Shown piece by piece: positions 1-9,485 of a stretch of DNA of 64,000 nt (position 1 is the stretch's first letter; each line of letters begins with the position of its first letter). The DNA is from Sphingobium sp. Cam5-1. GTDB taxonomy: Bacteria > Pseudomonadota > Alphaproteobacteria > Sphingomonadales > Sphingomonadaceae. The stretch lies in NCBI RefSeq assembly GCF_015693305.1, contig NZ_CP065138.1:1240001-1304000 (forward strand), written 5' to 3'. Below the pieces are notes generated by a model. The model did not search any database. It had not been told where the DNA came from and was given only the letters and a program-made list of their open reading frames with translations. The translations under genes and the position numbers were made by a program.

Positions 1-27
1 TCGGCATGTCCGCGTAAGGAACAAATT

Positions 28-297
28 GTGAACGAAGATCCTCGCATCCGCCGCCTGCAATTCCGTGCCTGGCATCGCGGCATCAAGGAAGCGGACCTGG
101 CGGTGGGTGGATTTTTTGATCGCTACCATGCCGAGTGGGGTGAGGATGAACTGGCCTGGTTCGAATGCTTTATCGAGGAACAGGACGCCGACATCATGGC
201 TTGGGCGTTGGGGACTTTGCCGTTGCCGGATGTCTGGCGGGGGCCGATGTGGGACAAGTTCGTGAAAATGGATTTTGTGGAGATTGGGAAGAAGTGA
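28..297 (+). CDS. sdhE: SdhE, FAD assembly factor of succinate dehydrogenase
   Basis: An 89-residue protein of the SdhE/YgfY (Sdh5) family, which helps attach FAD covalently to the flavoprotein subunit of succinate dehydrogenase in the cytoplasm. The family signature RG-x-x-EAD (RGIKEAD) lies near residue 18, followed by the usual acidic, tryptophan-rich helices. The length is normal for the family. I take the GTG at 28 because AAGGA precedes it at a good spacing and the protein then begins just ahead of the conserved RRLQFRAWHRG block. The 147-bp gap to mfd is almost filled by a palindromic repeat. Identification is firm; the exact start is slightly less so. Confidence 0.93.
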   Translation: MNEDPRIRRLQFRAWHRGIKEADLAVGGFFDRYHAEWGEDELAWFECFIEEQDADIMAWALGTLPLPDVWRGPMWDKFVKMDFVEIGKK

Positions 298-304
298 CTG
301 CCCT

Positions 305-431
305 CCCCTCCCGCAAGCGGGAGGGGCAGCGAGACTTGTTGGGCCTTAAGGCTCGGCTAGTCGCAGCGGGGTGGGCCTGCACCACCTGCGTTGGATTGCC
401 CACCCCTAACCCCTCCCGCTTGCGGGAGGGG
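305..431. repeat. Nested palindromic (REP/BIME-like) repeat between sdhE and mfd
   Basis: Two copies of a 22-bp palindrome with arms CCCCTCCCGC/GCGGGAGGGG lie at 305-326 (loop AA) and 410-431 (loop TT). The second is the reverse complement of the first. Between them is a further inverted pair, GGGGTGGGC near 369 and GCCCACCCC near 398. This head-to-head arrangement resembles bacterial interspersed mosaic elements. The right arm ends 13 bp before the mfd ATG, so the repeat supplies the purine-rich stretch in front of that start. Function and copy number elsewhere are unknown. Confidence 0.75.
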
Positions 432-444
432 GACTGAGAATTAG

Positions 445-3400
445 ATGACCGACCTTCTGAAGATCCTCAAAGCGTCCTCTCCCATGACCCTCTCCGGGGT
501 TCCGGCGGGGTTTCAGCCATGGTTGCTGGCGGATATTGCGCGAGCAGCGCCTTCGCGCGCGTTGTTCGTCGCGCCGGATGAGCAACTCATGCGGGCGGTG
601 GCGGACACGGCGCATTATTTTGCGCCGGAGATCGAGATTGTCGAGATTCCGGCTTGGGACTGCCTTCCCTATGACCGGGCCAGTCCTTCGCTGCGCACGG
701 CTTCGGCGCGGTTGGCGGGACTTTATGCGTTGCAGGGGAAGCCCAAGGGTCCGCAGCTTGTCCTGACGACGCTCAATGCGTTGACGCAGCGGACGTTGAC
801 GCCGTTTCGTGTGCGGCAGTTGGTGGCGAAGCTCGCGCCCAAGGAGCGGATTGCGATTTCCCGGCTGGCGGAGATGTTGCAGGCGAACGGCTATGTGCGG
901 ACCGACACCGTGCATGATCGGGGCGAGTTCGCCATTCGGGGGGCATTGTCGATCTGTTTCCCGGTGGTGAGGAACAGCCGCTGCGGCTTGATTTCTTCGG
1001 GGACGAGATCGAGACGGTACGGCGGTTTGATCCCGCCGATCAACGGACCAGCGGGAGTGTTGAGGGGTTCACGTTACTCCCCGCGTCCGAGGCATTGTTG
1101 GACGAGGAGACGATCAAGCGCTTTCGCGGGCGTTACCGCGAGACGTTCGGAGCAACGGCGACGGGCGATCCGCTTTACCAGGCGGTGAGCGACGGGCGGC
1201 GGCTGGCGGGCATGGAACATTGGCTGCCGCTGCTCGAGGAACGGCTGGTGCCGATGACCGAGCATCTGGGCGACGATACGCTGGTTGTGCTGGATCATGG
1301 TGTAGCGGGCGCGGCCGAAGCCCGGTTCGAGGCGATCCGGGACTATCATGCCAATCGCGTGCAGGCGAAGTCGTCCGATCCGGGGGCTTATCGGCCTCTG
1401 GAACCGAAGGCGCTCTATTTGGAGCAGCAAGAATGGGACGCCATCGTGCGGGAGTGGCCGATGCACGCGACCACGCCTTTCCATGAACCGGAGAGCGCCT
1501 CCGTCCTTGACTTTGAGGTCGATGGGCCGCGCGATTTCGCGCCGGAGCGGGCGCAGAACGCCAATGTCTATGAGGCGGTGGGCAAGCATATCGCCTCCCT
1601 CCAGCGGGCGAAGAAGAATGTCGTCATCGCCAGCTATTCCGGGGGCGCACGGGAGCGGCTTTCGGGGCTGCTGGTCGATCATGGGCTGAAGCGGGTCGCG
1701 GCGGCGGATAGCTGGCAGGAGGCGCTGGGAATCGCGGCGAATGGCAGCACGGTGCTGACCGTCCTGCCGCTGGATCATGGCTTTACCGCGCCCGATGTCG
1801 CGGTGCTGACAGAGCAGGATATGCTGGGCGACCGGCTGGTGCGGCGGGCCAAGCGGAAGAAGAATGCCGACGCTTTCTTGCAGGAGTTGGCGACGCTCTC
1901 GCCGGGCGATCTCGTCGTGCATATGGACCACGGCATCGGCCGCTATGAAGGGCTGACGCAGATTCCGGTCGCCAAGGCCGCGCATGACTGCGTGGCGCTG
2001 GAATATGCGGGCGGCGACAAACTGTACGTGCCGGTCGAGAATCTGGAGGTTCTCTCGCGCTACGGCTCGGACAGCGAGGGTGTGAGCCTCGACAGGCTGG
2101 GCGGCGAAGCATGGCAGCGACGCAAGGCCAAGATGAAGGAGCGCATCCGCGAGATCGCGGGTGAATTGCTCAAGACGGCGGCGGAACGCGCGCTACGGGC
2201 GGCGACCGTGGCGGAGCCGGATAGCGCGGGTTATCCGGCCTTTGTCGATCGCTTCCCTTATCAGGAGACGGAGGACCAAGATCGCGCCATCATGGACGTG
2301 GTGGAGGATCTGGGCGCGGGGCGGCCGATGGACCGGCTGGTGTGCGGCGACGTGGGCTTCGGCAAGACCGAGGTGGCTTTGCGCGCGGCTTTCGTGGCGG
2401 CGATGGCGGGGATGCAGGTGGTGGTGATCTGCCCAACCACCCTGCTGGCGCGCCAGCATCATATGAATTTTGAGGAGCGGTTCAGAGGCTTCCCGGTGAA
2501 TATCGGGCGGCTGTCACGGCTGGTGCCGGACAAGGAGGCGAAGGCGGTGAAGGCCGGGCTGGCCGATGGGACGATCGATATTGTGGTGGGCACCCATGCG
2601 CTCTTGGCAAAGGGGCTGGAGTTCAAACGGCTGGGGCTGGTCATCGTTGACGAGGAGCAGCGGTTTGGCGTGACGCACAAGGAACGGCTGAAGAGCCTGA
2701 AGACCGACGTCCATGTGCTGACGCTGACGGCGACGCCGATCCCGCGCACGCTTCAGATGGCGATGTCGGGCTTGCGGGAACTGTCCGTCATCCAGACGCC
2801 GCCGGTCGATCGTCTGGCGGTTCGGACCTACATCATGCCCTGGGACGGGGTGGTCATTCGCGAGGCACTGCTGCGCGAACATTATCGCGGGGGGCAGAGC
2901 TTCTTCGTCGTCCCGCGCATTGCCGACCTTGCCGAGGTGGAGGAGTTTCTGCGCACCGAGGTTCCGGAGGTGAAGCCCATCGTTGCCCATGGCCAGATGA
3001 GCGCTACCGAAGTTGAGGAGCGCATGTCGGCCTTCTACGACAAGCGTTATGATGTGTTGCTGTCGACGACGATCGTTGAGAGTGGCCTTGATATCCCATC
3101 GGCCAATACGCTCATCATTCATCGCGCGGATCGGTTTGGGCTGGCGCAGCTATACCAGCTTCGTGGGCGCGTGGGGCGGTCGAAGACGCGGGCCTATGCC
3201 TATTTCACGACGCCTGCGAACAAGGTGATTACCGAGACGGCAGAAAAGCGGCTGAAGGTGCTGTCCGACCTCGATACGCTGGGGGCCGGGTTCCAGCTCG
3301 CGAGCCACGACCTCGATATTCGCGGTGCAGGCAACCTCGTTGGCGACGAACAGTCGGGCCATATCAAGGAAGTCGGGTTCGAACTCTACCAGTCGATGCT

Positions 3401-3905
3401 GGAGGACGCGATCCTGGAGGCCAAGGCAGGCGGCGCCGGGATTGAGAAGCGGGAGAGCTTCTCACCGCAGATCAGCGTCGATGCGCCCATCCTCATACCG
3501 GAGGATTATGTGCCCGATCTTGACCTGCGCATGGGGCTGTATCGCCGCCTGAACGAGGTGGAGGACCGGCAGGGGCTGGAGGCTTTTGCGGCGGAGTTGA
3601 TCGACCGCTTCGGCAAGCTGCCGACGCCGACGCAAAACCTGTTCAAGATCATCGAGATCAAGCAGAATTGTGTGACGGCCAATATCTCGAAGATCGATGT
3701 GGGGCCAAAGGGCGCGCTGGTCAGCTTCTTCGAAGATCGATTCCCCAAGCCGGAAGGGTTGGTTGCCTATATCCAGCGCCTAAATGGCGTGGCGCGGTTG
3801 CGGCCGGACAGCAAGGTGGTCGTCAATCGCGCCTGGGCTGACCCGGCGGCGCGGTTGAATGGGGCGCTGCAATTGTCGAAGGGGTTGGCGAAGTCGGCTG
3901 CATGA
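445..3905 (+). pseudogene. mfd: Mfd transcription-repair coupling factor, split by a -1 frameshift
   Basis: Mfd removes RNA polymerase stalled at DNA lesions and recruits UvrA. The first reading frame (445 to about 940) encodes the N-terminal UvrB-like part. Translation then has to move by one base in a run of six G (938-943) to continue as GIVDLFPGGEE and the rest of the protein. With one G added, the gene gives about 1153 residues, the normal Mfd length. The second part has the polymerase-interacting domain (GDLVVHMDHGIGRYEG), Walker A (GDVGFGKTE, near residue 635), DEEQ box, RecG-like helicase motifs and the C-terminal UvrA-binding domain, all intact. The product as written would be truncated at 1188. 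A homopolymer sequencing error is the simplest explanation; a true mutation is possible. A TTG at 1095 could restart the second part, but that would lack the UvrB-like domain. Confidence 0.9.
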
Positions 3906-3990
3906 CAATGGATTCAGCGCGCCTCTCGCCAGCACCCCTTTGTAGTGCGTCAGCAAAGTAGCAGCAACATCGGCCATCTAAATGCTGCGT

Positions 3991-4020
3991 CGATGACCGG
4001 ACAGCAAAGTCCGGCATCGA
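3991..4020 (+). promoter_or_regulatory. Leader stem-loop before the small secreted-protein gene
   Basis: An 11-bp stem with one bulged A pairs CGATG-A-CCGGAC with GTCCGG-CATCG around an AGCAAA loop. It ends two bases before the AGGAG ribosome site (4022-4026) of the gene at 4034. If transcribed, it would sit directly beside the ribosome site and could affect initiation. It has no T tract, so it does not look like a terminator of mfd. The role is inferred from position only. Confidence 0.4.
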
Positions 4021-4033
4021 GCAGGAGATTGAC

Positions 4034-4444
4034 ATGATTTCGACCTTCGTAGCGATGGCAGCTGTCGCCGCCACGCACAGCGTGCAGATCGACCATGGCG
4101 GAACGCCGGTGCAAGCCACCTACTCGGCTCGCGTCGAGTTCGCCACCAGGACCGTCGGTGCGAAAACCCCCAACCGCATGGATATGCAACGGTGCCATTG
4201 GACCGCGACGGTCATCGTGGACCGTGCTCTTAACCACAGCCCGGCGCTGGCCCGCACGGTTTCCCATGACAAGCGTTTTTCCGGCAGCGAACATGGGGCA
4301 TGCATCCCCAGCCGCAAATCAAGTGAACGCAATGTGGCTCAATATGACGCGGCTATCCGCGAACATCTGGTGGCGGTGGCCGAGAAGGATCGCGCGCCTT
4401 TGGTGGCCGAGCTGGATGCGGTTCGCAATCTTGCCTCAAACTGA
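4034..4444 (+). CDS. Small probable exported protein of unknown function
   Basis: A 136-residue protein I do not recognise. The first 13 residues (MISTFVAMAAVAA) are short, hydrophobic and Ala-rich, so it may be a weak signal peptide. Two cysteines (QRCHW and GACIP) could form a disulfide in an exported protein. The ATG has a good AGGAG seven bases upstream, which supports translation. It is probably co-transcribed with the TorF-like porin, whose likely start lies inside its last codons. Nothing indicates a reaction or partner. Confidence 0.6.
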   Translation: MISTFVAMAAVAATHSVQIDHGGTPVQATYSARVEFATRTVGAKTPNRMDMQRCHWTATVIVDRALNHSPALARTVSHDKRFSGSEHGACIPSRKSSERNVAQYDAAIREHLVAVAEKDRAPLVAELDAVRNLASN

Positions 4445-5159
4445 CGCACGCTTGATGGTGGCGGCGGCAATCCTGCTGGCCGCCACCTCTTCCCCCGCCT
4501 TGGCGCAATATGCTGACCGGTTTTCGGCAACCGCCGAGGTGGCAAGCGATGAACGCAGGCGGGGATTGAGCTGGAGCGATGGCGACCCGGTCGTGCGGGG
4601 AACAATCGCCGTACAGGCGACGGAGGGATTGAGTTTCGATGCCGCGGCGACGTCCTTGTGGGACAGCAGCCGTCACCGTGGAGCCGATACCGTGGTGGAC
4701 CTCGGCACATCCTATGCCCGGCAAATGGGCGCATGGCGGCTTTCTGCGAGAGGGGTCTATCACCTGTTTCCGGGTGCGTCGAGACAGGGATATGGCGAGG
4801 TTGGAGCTGGGGCGGGCTTTCTGATCGGCCCGGCAAATATCGACGTCAACGCCAGCTATGCGCCCCGGCAACATTCGATTGGCGGAGATAATCTTTATCT
4901 CTCGGCTTCGGCGTCATCTGGTATCCCTGGCACACCGTTCACCGTTTCAGCGAATGTCGGTCTTTCGAGTGGCCGAGTCCGCGATGACCAAGATGCAGCC
5001 CGCCTGCGGCCTGATGGCACATATTGGGACCATGGGGTCAGCATCGATTATCTGAAGCGGCAATGGTTTGTGGGCGTGCGTTATGCAAACAGCAGCATCG
5101 ATGGCGAGGCGCGTCACTCAGGAGCAACCCTGATCGGCCGGGCCGGAATCGCCTTTTAG
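4416..5159 (+). CDS. TorF-like putative porin, outer-membrane beta-barrel
   Basis: A 247-residue protein resembling the TorF (Gcw_chp) family of putative outer-membrane porins. An N-terminal signal sequence ends with ALA-Q near residue 31. The mature part has the alternating aromatic and glycine pattern of short beta-strands (LSWSDGDPVVRG, GAGAGFLIGPANIDVNASYA) and ends in the barrel-like residues AGIAF with terminal phenylalanine. I chose the ATG at 4416, which overlaps the upstream gene by 29 nt and gives a charged n-region; the ATG at 4455 is a real alternative. It converges with the GGDEF/EAL gene, whose stop lies only 6 bp away. Substrate is unknown. Confidence 0.75.
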   Translation: MRFAILPQTDARLMVAAAILLAATSSPALAQYADRFSATAEVASDERRRGLSWSDGDPVVRGTIAVQATEGLSFDAAATSLWDSSRHRGADTVVDLGTSYARQMGAWRLSARGVYHLFPGASRQGYGEVGAGAGFLIGPANIDVNASYAPRQHSIGGDNLYLSASASSGIPGTPFTVSANVGLSSGRVRDDQDAARLRPDGTYWDHGVSIDYLKRQWFVGVRYANSSIDGEARHSGATLIGRAGIAF

Positions 5160-5165
5160 GCTGCC

Positions 5166-7259
5166 TCAGCCCTTCAGCGCCATCGCGGCCAGTTCAGCGG
5201 AGGATATTCCGGCGGATCGCAGAAAGCCCTGATAATAGTCGCAACCTTCGCGCGCCAGTAAATCGAGTTGCTGCTGGGTCTCGACCCCCTCGGCGATGAC
5301 GCTCATGCCGAGGGACTTGGCCATGTGGATGACGCCCCGGACCACGATCCGGTCGCGGGCAGTCCCAGCGATGTCCTGGGCCAGGCCGCTGTCGATCTTG
5401 AGATAGTCGAGCGGGAGGCTCTTTAGGTAGGCAAGGCTGGAATAGCCGGTGCCGAAATCATCGACCGCTACCGCCAGACCCTCCGCCCGCAGAGCGGTAA
5501 GGAGCGCGGTGGCCGCAGCGATATTTTCGATAAGGCCGCTTTCGGTGATCTCGACCGTCAGGCGCGAACGGGGAAAGCCGCTCTCGTCAACAAGGGCAAG
5601 GAACTGCGACATGAAGCCCGGCTGCGCGATGTCGGCGGCGGTCACGTTGATCGACAGACGCAGGTGCGAGAGCGTCCGGGGCCAAGCCGCCGCCTGACGC
5701 AGCGCTTCGGCCTGGATGTGGGCCGAAAGCGGAAGCATATAGTCGGACCGTTCGGCGGTCGCGAAAAGCATGCCCGCACCGAGGGGGCCATATTGAGGAT
5801 GGTTCCAGCGGGCGAGCGCCTCCACCCCCGTCATGTGATCGCCACCCACCGGATATTGCGGCTGGAAGACGATGCCGATTTCTCCCCGGTGAAGTGCAAG
5901 GCGCAGGTCGGTTTCCAATTGGTCGGCATCGACCTGACGGCTGCGCTTTTCGGCCGAGAAGATGCGAATGCCCTCTCCGCCCCCTGCCCGCGCGTCTGCC
6001 AGAGCTGTCCCCGCCCGCCGGAGCAGCCGGGTAGCATCATCGTCTGCTCGCGACTGAGCGATGCCACAGCGAGCCGTCAGGCGGATGAGATGGTCGCCCG
6101 CGCTGAAGGGCCGGATGATGACGCCGATCAACTGGCGCGCGAGGAAGGTTGCGCGATCGCTCGCAGCTGCCTCGCCCGTGAGACCGACGAGAAATTCGGT
6201 CCCGGCGATGCGGGCCACAATAGCGCCGGGCGCGGCGTCTGCCGCCATTCGCTCGATCCTCCTCGCAATCCGGCCGAGCAGGGCATCGCCGACCACCTGA
6301 CCATAGGCGGCGTTCATGCGGTCGAACTGACTGATGGAGAGCAGGAGGATCGTGGTGGCAAGGCCGGACCGCTTTTCCAACCACTCCAGCGCTGCCTGCC
6401 GCGAACGAAGGCCGGTCAGATCATCCCGGCCGGTCGCATCGTCCCCATGCATATCGGACAACCACTCGACATCGGCAGCCACGACGCCATCGATCAGCCT
6501 GAGATGATGAACGAGCCGATCGCCCGGTCGCCCCGGCGCGGCATGAGCAAAGGATTCTGGTCGGCCCGATCGCATCATGCCGCGCAGGCCCGCAATAACC
6601 GACCGCCGTTCGGCACGGGGCAGGCAGCGAGCAAACTGCGTGGGGCTGATCATCTGGCGATCGAGGTTGAGGTGCCGGGCAAGATTGTCGCTGAGGCGCA
6701 GGGATCGCCCTCCCCGCTCCAATTCCCAGAATAGCGCATCGCCGCGGCGTATGCGCTGGGCACGCTGGCTGGGCATCGTACCCCCGCCCAGGCGGTCCAC
6801 GAGGCGCTGGGCCGAAGCGAGCGTCGCCCGCAATTGATCGGTTGAAAATGGAGCGGCGAGAAAATGAGTCGCTCCCGCTTCCAGCAGCGCCGTGACAGAC
6901 CCCAGCGCCTGCGCGTCGATCAGGGCGATGAGCGCTCCACCGCCCGCCTCTATGGCCGGGCAAAAGGCATCGACGAGGCCGCTGGCTCCGTCCGCCACAT
7001 CGCGCATGTCGACAAGGGCGATCTGCGCATCGCTATGCAGGAACCGTTGCGCCGCATCCTTCGTGCGCCGGGCCGCGATGGCGCGCCAGCCAGCCAGACC
7101 AGCCGCGCGCGACAAGCCATCCCTGTCACCGGGCGACAGAATGAAAAGGCTGCGCTGTCCATGCAGTGCGGATTCACCGCTCACATCAAAACTCCCGGGG
7201 TACAGCGCATGGCGGGCATATAGCAGACAGGCGTTAGCGACCCGTTCACGCTCCTGCAA
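5166..7259 (-). CDS. Pseudo-receiver/GGDEF/EAL protein, probable c-di-GMP phosphodiesterase
   Basis: A 697-residue, three-part c-di-GMP protein. Residues about 35-155 fold like a response-regulator receiver (ALVDMRD keeps the Asp), but the acidic pair is SPGD and the usual Lys-Pro-Phe is APF, so normal phosphorylation is doubtful. A GGDEF domain follows (DDLTGLRSR), but its signature is AGTEF, so cyclase activity is unlikely. The C-terminal EAL domain is complete: VEALARW, SINVTA, TESG, DDFGTGYSSL, LKID and AEGVET. It should therefore cleave c-di-GMP, perhaps modulated by GTP bound to the dead GGDEF domain. No membrane segment is visible. The start is uncertain; a GTG further in, just before the receiver-like part, is possible. 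It is divergent from moaA. Confidence 0.9.
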   Translation of the reverse strand: MQERERVANACLLYARHALYPGSFDVSGESALHGQRSLFILSPGDRDGLSRAAGLAGWRAIAARRTKDAAQRFLHSDAQIALVDMRDVADGASGLVDAFCPAIEAGGGALIALIDAQALGSVTALLEAGATHFLAAPFSTDQLRATLASAQRLVDRLGGGTMPSQRAQRIRRGDALFWELERGGRSLRLSDNLARHLNLDRQMISPTQFARCLPRAERRSVIAGLRGMMRSGRPESFAHAAPGRPGDRLVHHLRLIDGVVAADVEWLSDMHGDDATGRDDLTGLRSRQAALEWLEKRSGLATTILLLSISQFDRMNAAYGQVVGDALLGRIARRIERMAADAAPGAIVARIAGTEFLVGLTGEAAASDRATFLARQLIGVIIRPFSAGDHLIRLTARCGIAQSRADDDATRLLRRAGTALADARAGGGEGIRIFSAEKRSRQVDADQLETDLRLALHRGEIGIVFQPQYPVGGDHMTGVEALARWNHPQYGPLGAGMLFATAERSDYMLPLSAHIQAEALRQAAAWPRTLSHLRLSINVTAADIAQPGFMSQFLALVDESGFPRSRLTVEITESGLIENIAAATALLTALRAEGLAVAVDDFGTGYSSLAYLKSLPLDYLKIDSGLAQDIAGTARDRIVVRGVIHMAKSLGMSVIAEGVETQQQLDLLAREGCDYYQGFLRSAGISSAELAAMALKG

Positions 7260-7269
7260 CCGGCAGTGC

Positions 7270-7298
7270 TTGCACCGGACTTTCCCATGGCTTAGCTA
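7270..7298 (+). promoter_or_regulatory. Possible sigma-70 promoter for moaA-nadK
   Basis: TTGCAC (7270-7275) and TAGCTA (7293-7298) are separated by 17 bp. A start of transcription near 7304 would make a moaA message beginning at 7306 almost leaderless, which also leaves the downstream ATG at 7336 open as the real start. This is a pattern match only. Confidence 0.35.
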
Positions 7299-7305
7299 GT
7301 CCATC

Positions 7306-8319
7306 ATGAACAAGCCCGACCTTGGGCGCACGGCCATGACCGATGCGTTGGGCCGCCGGATCAGCTATTTGCGGATTTCGGTCACGGATCGGTGCGACCT
7401 GCGGTGCCGCTATTGCATGGCGGAGCGCATGACCTTCCTGCCCAAGGATCAGGTGCTGACGCTGGAGGAGATCGCGCTGCTCGCCGACCTCTTCATCGCT
7501 CGTGGCGTTCGCAAGATTCGGCTGACGGGCGGCGAACCACTGGTCAGGCGGGACATTATCGACCTGGTGCGGCGCATTGGACGCCATTTGGGCGAAGGGC
7601 TCGACGAACTGACGTTGACCACCAACGGCACGCGGCTGGCCCAGCATGCGGAGGCACTTTTCGACGCGGGCGTACGGCGGGTCAATGTCAGCCTCGACAG
7701 CCGCGATCCCCAGCGGTTCGCCCATGTCACCCGCAATGGGGACATCCGGCCGGTGCTTGAGGGGCTGACGGCGGCGAAGGCGGCGGGTCTCGCGGTCAAG
7801 ATCAACATGGTGGCGCTGAAGGGCGTCAATGATGATGAAATCCTGCCCATGCTGCAGTGGTGCGATCAGCAGGGATTTGACCTGACATTGATCGAGACGA
7901 TGCCGCTGGGCGAGACTGGCGAAGATCGCACTGATCATTATCTGCCGCTGACGGAAGTTGTGGAACAACTGCGGCGGCAGCATGAACTGCGGCCGATTGC
8001 GCATCGCACGGGCGGGCCTTCGCGCTATCATGCGGTTGACGGGATGCGTGTGAAATTGGGGCTTATCACGCCCCTGACCAACAACTTCTGTTCAGATTGC
8101 AACCGTATGCGCATGACCTGCGAGGGGAAGATATTCATGTGCCTGGGACATGAGGATCATGTCGACCTCAAGACCGCCTTCCGTGAAGGCGGCATCGGGG
8201 CGGTCGAGCCGCTGATCGATCGTGCGCTGCGTTTGAAGCCAGCCAAGCATGATTTTCGCATCGGCGGCGATGCACCTGCCGCAGCGGTTAGCCGCCATAT
8301 GAGCGTGACGGGCGGATGA
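7306..8319 (+). CDS. moaA: MoaA, GTP 3',8-cyclase
   Basis: A radical-SAM enzyme that starts molybdenum cofactor synthesis by converting GTP to 3',8-cyclo-7,8-dihydro-GTP, with MoaC. The N-terminal cluster motif C-x3-C-x2-C (CDLRCRYC) binds the SAM-cleaving 4Fe-4S cluster. The second cluster site near the C-terminus ([12 protein letters not shown]) is also intact. The protein ends in Gly-Gly, as active MoaA does. The ATG at 7306 is the first start; the ATG at 7336 (MTDALGRRI) matches the usual MoaA N-terminus equally well. Its last codons overlap nadK by 4 nt (ATGA), so the two are translationally coupled, although their pathways are unrelated. Confidence 0.96.
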   Translation: MNKPDLGRTAMTDALGRRISYLRISVTDRCDLRCRYCMAERMTFLPKDQVLTLEEIALLADLFIARGVRKIRLTGGEPLVRRDIIDLVRRIGRHLGEGLDELTLTTNGTRLAQHAEALFDAGVRRVNVSLDSRDPQRFAHVTRNGDIRPVLEGLTAAKAAGLAVKINMVALKGVNDDEILPMLQWCDQQGFDLTLIETMPLGETGEDRTDHYLPLTEVVEQLRRQHELRPIAHRTGGPSRYHAVDGMRVKLGLITPLTNNFCSDCNRMRMTCEGKIFMCLGHEDHVDLKTAFREGGIGAVEPLIDRALRLKPAKHDFRIGGDAPAAAVSRHMSVTGG

Positions 8320-9092
8320 CCGAAGAGCCGCGGCGCGCTTTGCTCGCGTCCCCCACCCAGGCTGCGAAGGCCGCCGAAGAACGGCTTCGCGCCGCCTATG
8401 AGTTCGTCCCTGTGGAACAGGCGAACATGATCATCGCGCTGGGTGGCGACGGATTCATGCTGCAAACGCTGCATTCCATGCTGGAGAACCGCCGGATCAT
8501 GCCTGTGTTCGGAATGAACCTTGGCACCGTCGGCTTCCTGATGAACGAGTGGCGGCTGGAGCGGCTGGAGCAGCGGATCGAGGCGGCCAAGCTTTTCAAG
8601 GTCAATCCGCTGCGCATGACAGTCGACACCGTCGATGGGGAACGCTTTTCTATTCCCGCCATCAACGAAGTGTCGCTGCTGCGCGAGACCCGTCAGACGG
8701 CGAAGCTGGAAGTCCATGTGAACGGCCGAACGGCGCTTACTGAACTGGTATGCGACGGCGTCCTGGTCGCAACGCCTGCTGGCTCTACGGCCTATAATCT
8801 GTCCGCGCACGGCCCTATCCTGCCGCTGGGTTCGGGCCTGGTCGCGTTAACGCCGATCAGCCCCTTCCGTCCCCGCCGCTGGCGTGGGGCGATCCTGCCT
8901 GAAAGCACAGCGATCCGTTTCACCGTGCTTGATCCGGTGAAGCGCCCCGTCAGCGCGGTGGCGGACCAACGCGAAGTTCGTGACGTCGCCGAGGTCGAGG
9001 TGCAGATCGATCGAGGGACGCCGCTCACCCTCCTTTTCGACCCCGAACATACGTTGGATGACCGGATCGCAGCGGAACAATTCATCGCCTGA
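8316..9092 (+). CDS. nadK: NAD kinase
   Basis: A 258-residue ATP-NAD kinase that makes NADP from NAD in the cytoplasm. The diacylglycerol-kinase-like GGDG motif (ALGGDGFML, near residue 43) is intact. So is the second conserved block, with NEVS and the [16 protein letters not shown] stretch that binds NAD. The length is usual for short alphaproteobacterial NadK proteins. It is coupled to moaA by an ATGA overlap and followed by the tRNA-Asn promoter. No oddities were seen. Confidence 0.95.
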   Translation: MTEEPRRALLASPTQAAKAAEERLRAAYEFVPVEQANMIIALGGDGFMLQTLHSMLENRRIMPVFGMNLGTVGFLMNEWRLERLEQRIEAAKLFKVNPLRMTVDTVDGERFSIPAINEVSLLRETRQTAKLEVHVNGRTALTELVCDGVLVATPAGSTAYNLSAHGPILPLGSGLVALTPISPFRPRRWRGAILPESTAIRFTVLDPVKRPVSAVADQREVRDVAEVEVQIDRGTPLTLLFDPEHTLDDRIAAEQFIA

Positions 9093-9112
9093 AAAAATTC
9101 GCAATTCTGTCC

Positions 9113-9141
9113 TTGCCATCCGAAGAATCTCGCTGCTATAG
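9113..9141 (+). promoter_or_regulatory. Sigma-70-like promoter of tRNA-Asn
   Basis: TTGCCA (9113-9118) and CTATAG (9136-9141) with a 17-bp spacer lie about 30 bp before the tRNA. A following G/C-rich stretch, GGCGCGGCC, resembles a stringent discriminator. Position and spacing fit a stable-RNA promoter. Confidence 0.6.
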
Positions 9142-9171
9142 GCGCGGCCTGCCCAGCGAGAGCCGGGCTGC

Positions 9172-9246
9172 TCCCCGATAGCTCAGCGGTAGAGCATTCG
9201 ACTGTTAATCGAATGGCCGTAGGTTCGAATCCTACTCGGGGAGCCA
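9172..9246 (+). tRNA. tRNA-Asn(GTT)
   Basis: A 75-nt cloverleaf with the 3' CCA encoded. The acceptor stem pairs TCCCCGA with TCGGGGA and the discriminator is G. The anticodon stem TTCGA/TCGAA encloses the loop CTGTTAA, with anticodon GTT at 9204-9206. The T arm carries GGTTCGAATCC. The flanks show no integrase or direct repeat of the 3' end, so there is no sign of use as an attachment site. Confidence 0.97.
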
Positions 9247-9441
9247 CTTTCGCCCACTTGGGCGGCTCCAGAAATTTGCGGTAAATTGCGGAATTCGTCC
9301 GAGCGGGCGGACAAGCCGCGCGCATATTCGCTTGCCGGAATATCGCTGCGTTGCTTCTTACGTTGAGACTGTCGAGATGAACTGCTCGCCGCCGAAGCGA
9401 CGCCCTTCATCATCTCGAAAGAGCGTAAACACGACAAACCC

Positions 9442-9459
9442 CATCCCCATGAGGGGATG
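9442..9459. terminator. Hairpin in the gap after tRNA-Asn
   Basis: CATCCCC (9442-9448) pairs with GGGGATG (9453-9459) across an ATGA loop. On the minus strand it is followed by a short T-rich stretch, so it may end transcription of the SPOR lipoprotein operon, whose stop is at 9486. The rest of the gap 9247-9441 shows nothing recognisable. Confidence 0.45.
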
Positions 9460-9485
9460 AGGTCATCGATCTGAAAGACGGCAGG

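Noticed and set aside
301..435. CRISPR-like array from repeated GC blocks
   Set aside because: The repeats are inverted palindromes with only one spacer; there are no cas genes or regular direct repeats.
445..1188. Two separate genes instead of one frameshifted mfd
   Set aside because: The two frames join exactly at a G run into one normal-length Mfd; neither part alone is a known protein.
9183..9437. Minus-strand frames across the tRNA-Asn with GFEPT- and SRIRTYG-like peptides
   Set aside because: These peptides are the well-known false translations of tRNA genes and their flanks; they are not protein genes.
9172..9485. Genomic island attached to tRNA-Asn
   Set aside because: No integrase, no repeated 3' tRNA end and no change of gene type follow; the next genes are core genes.
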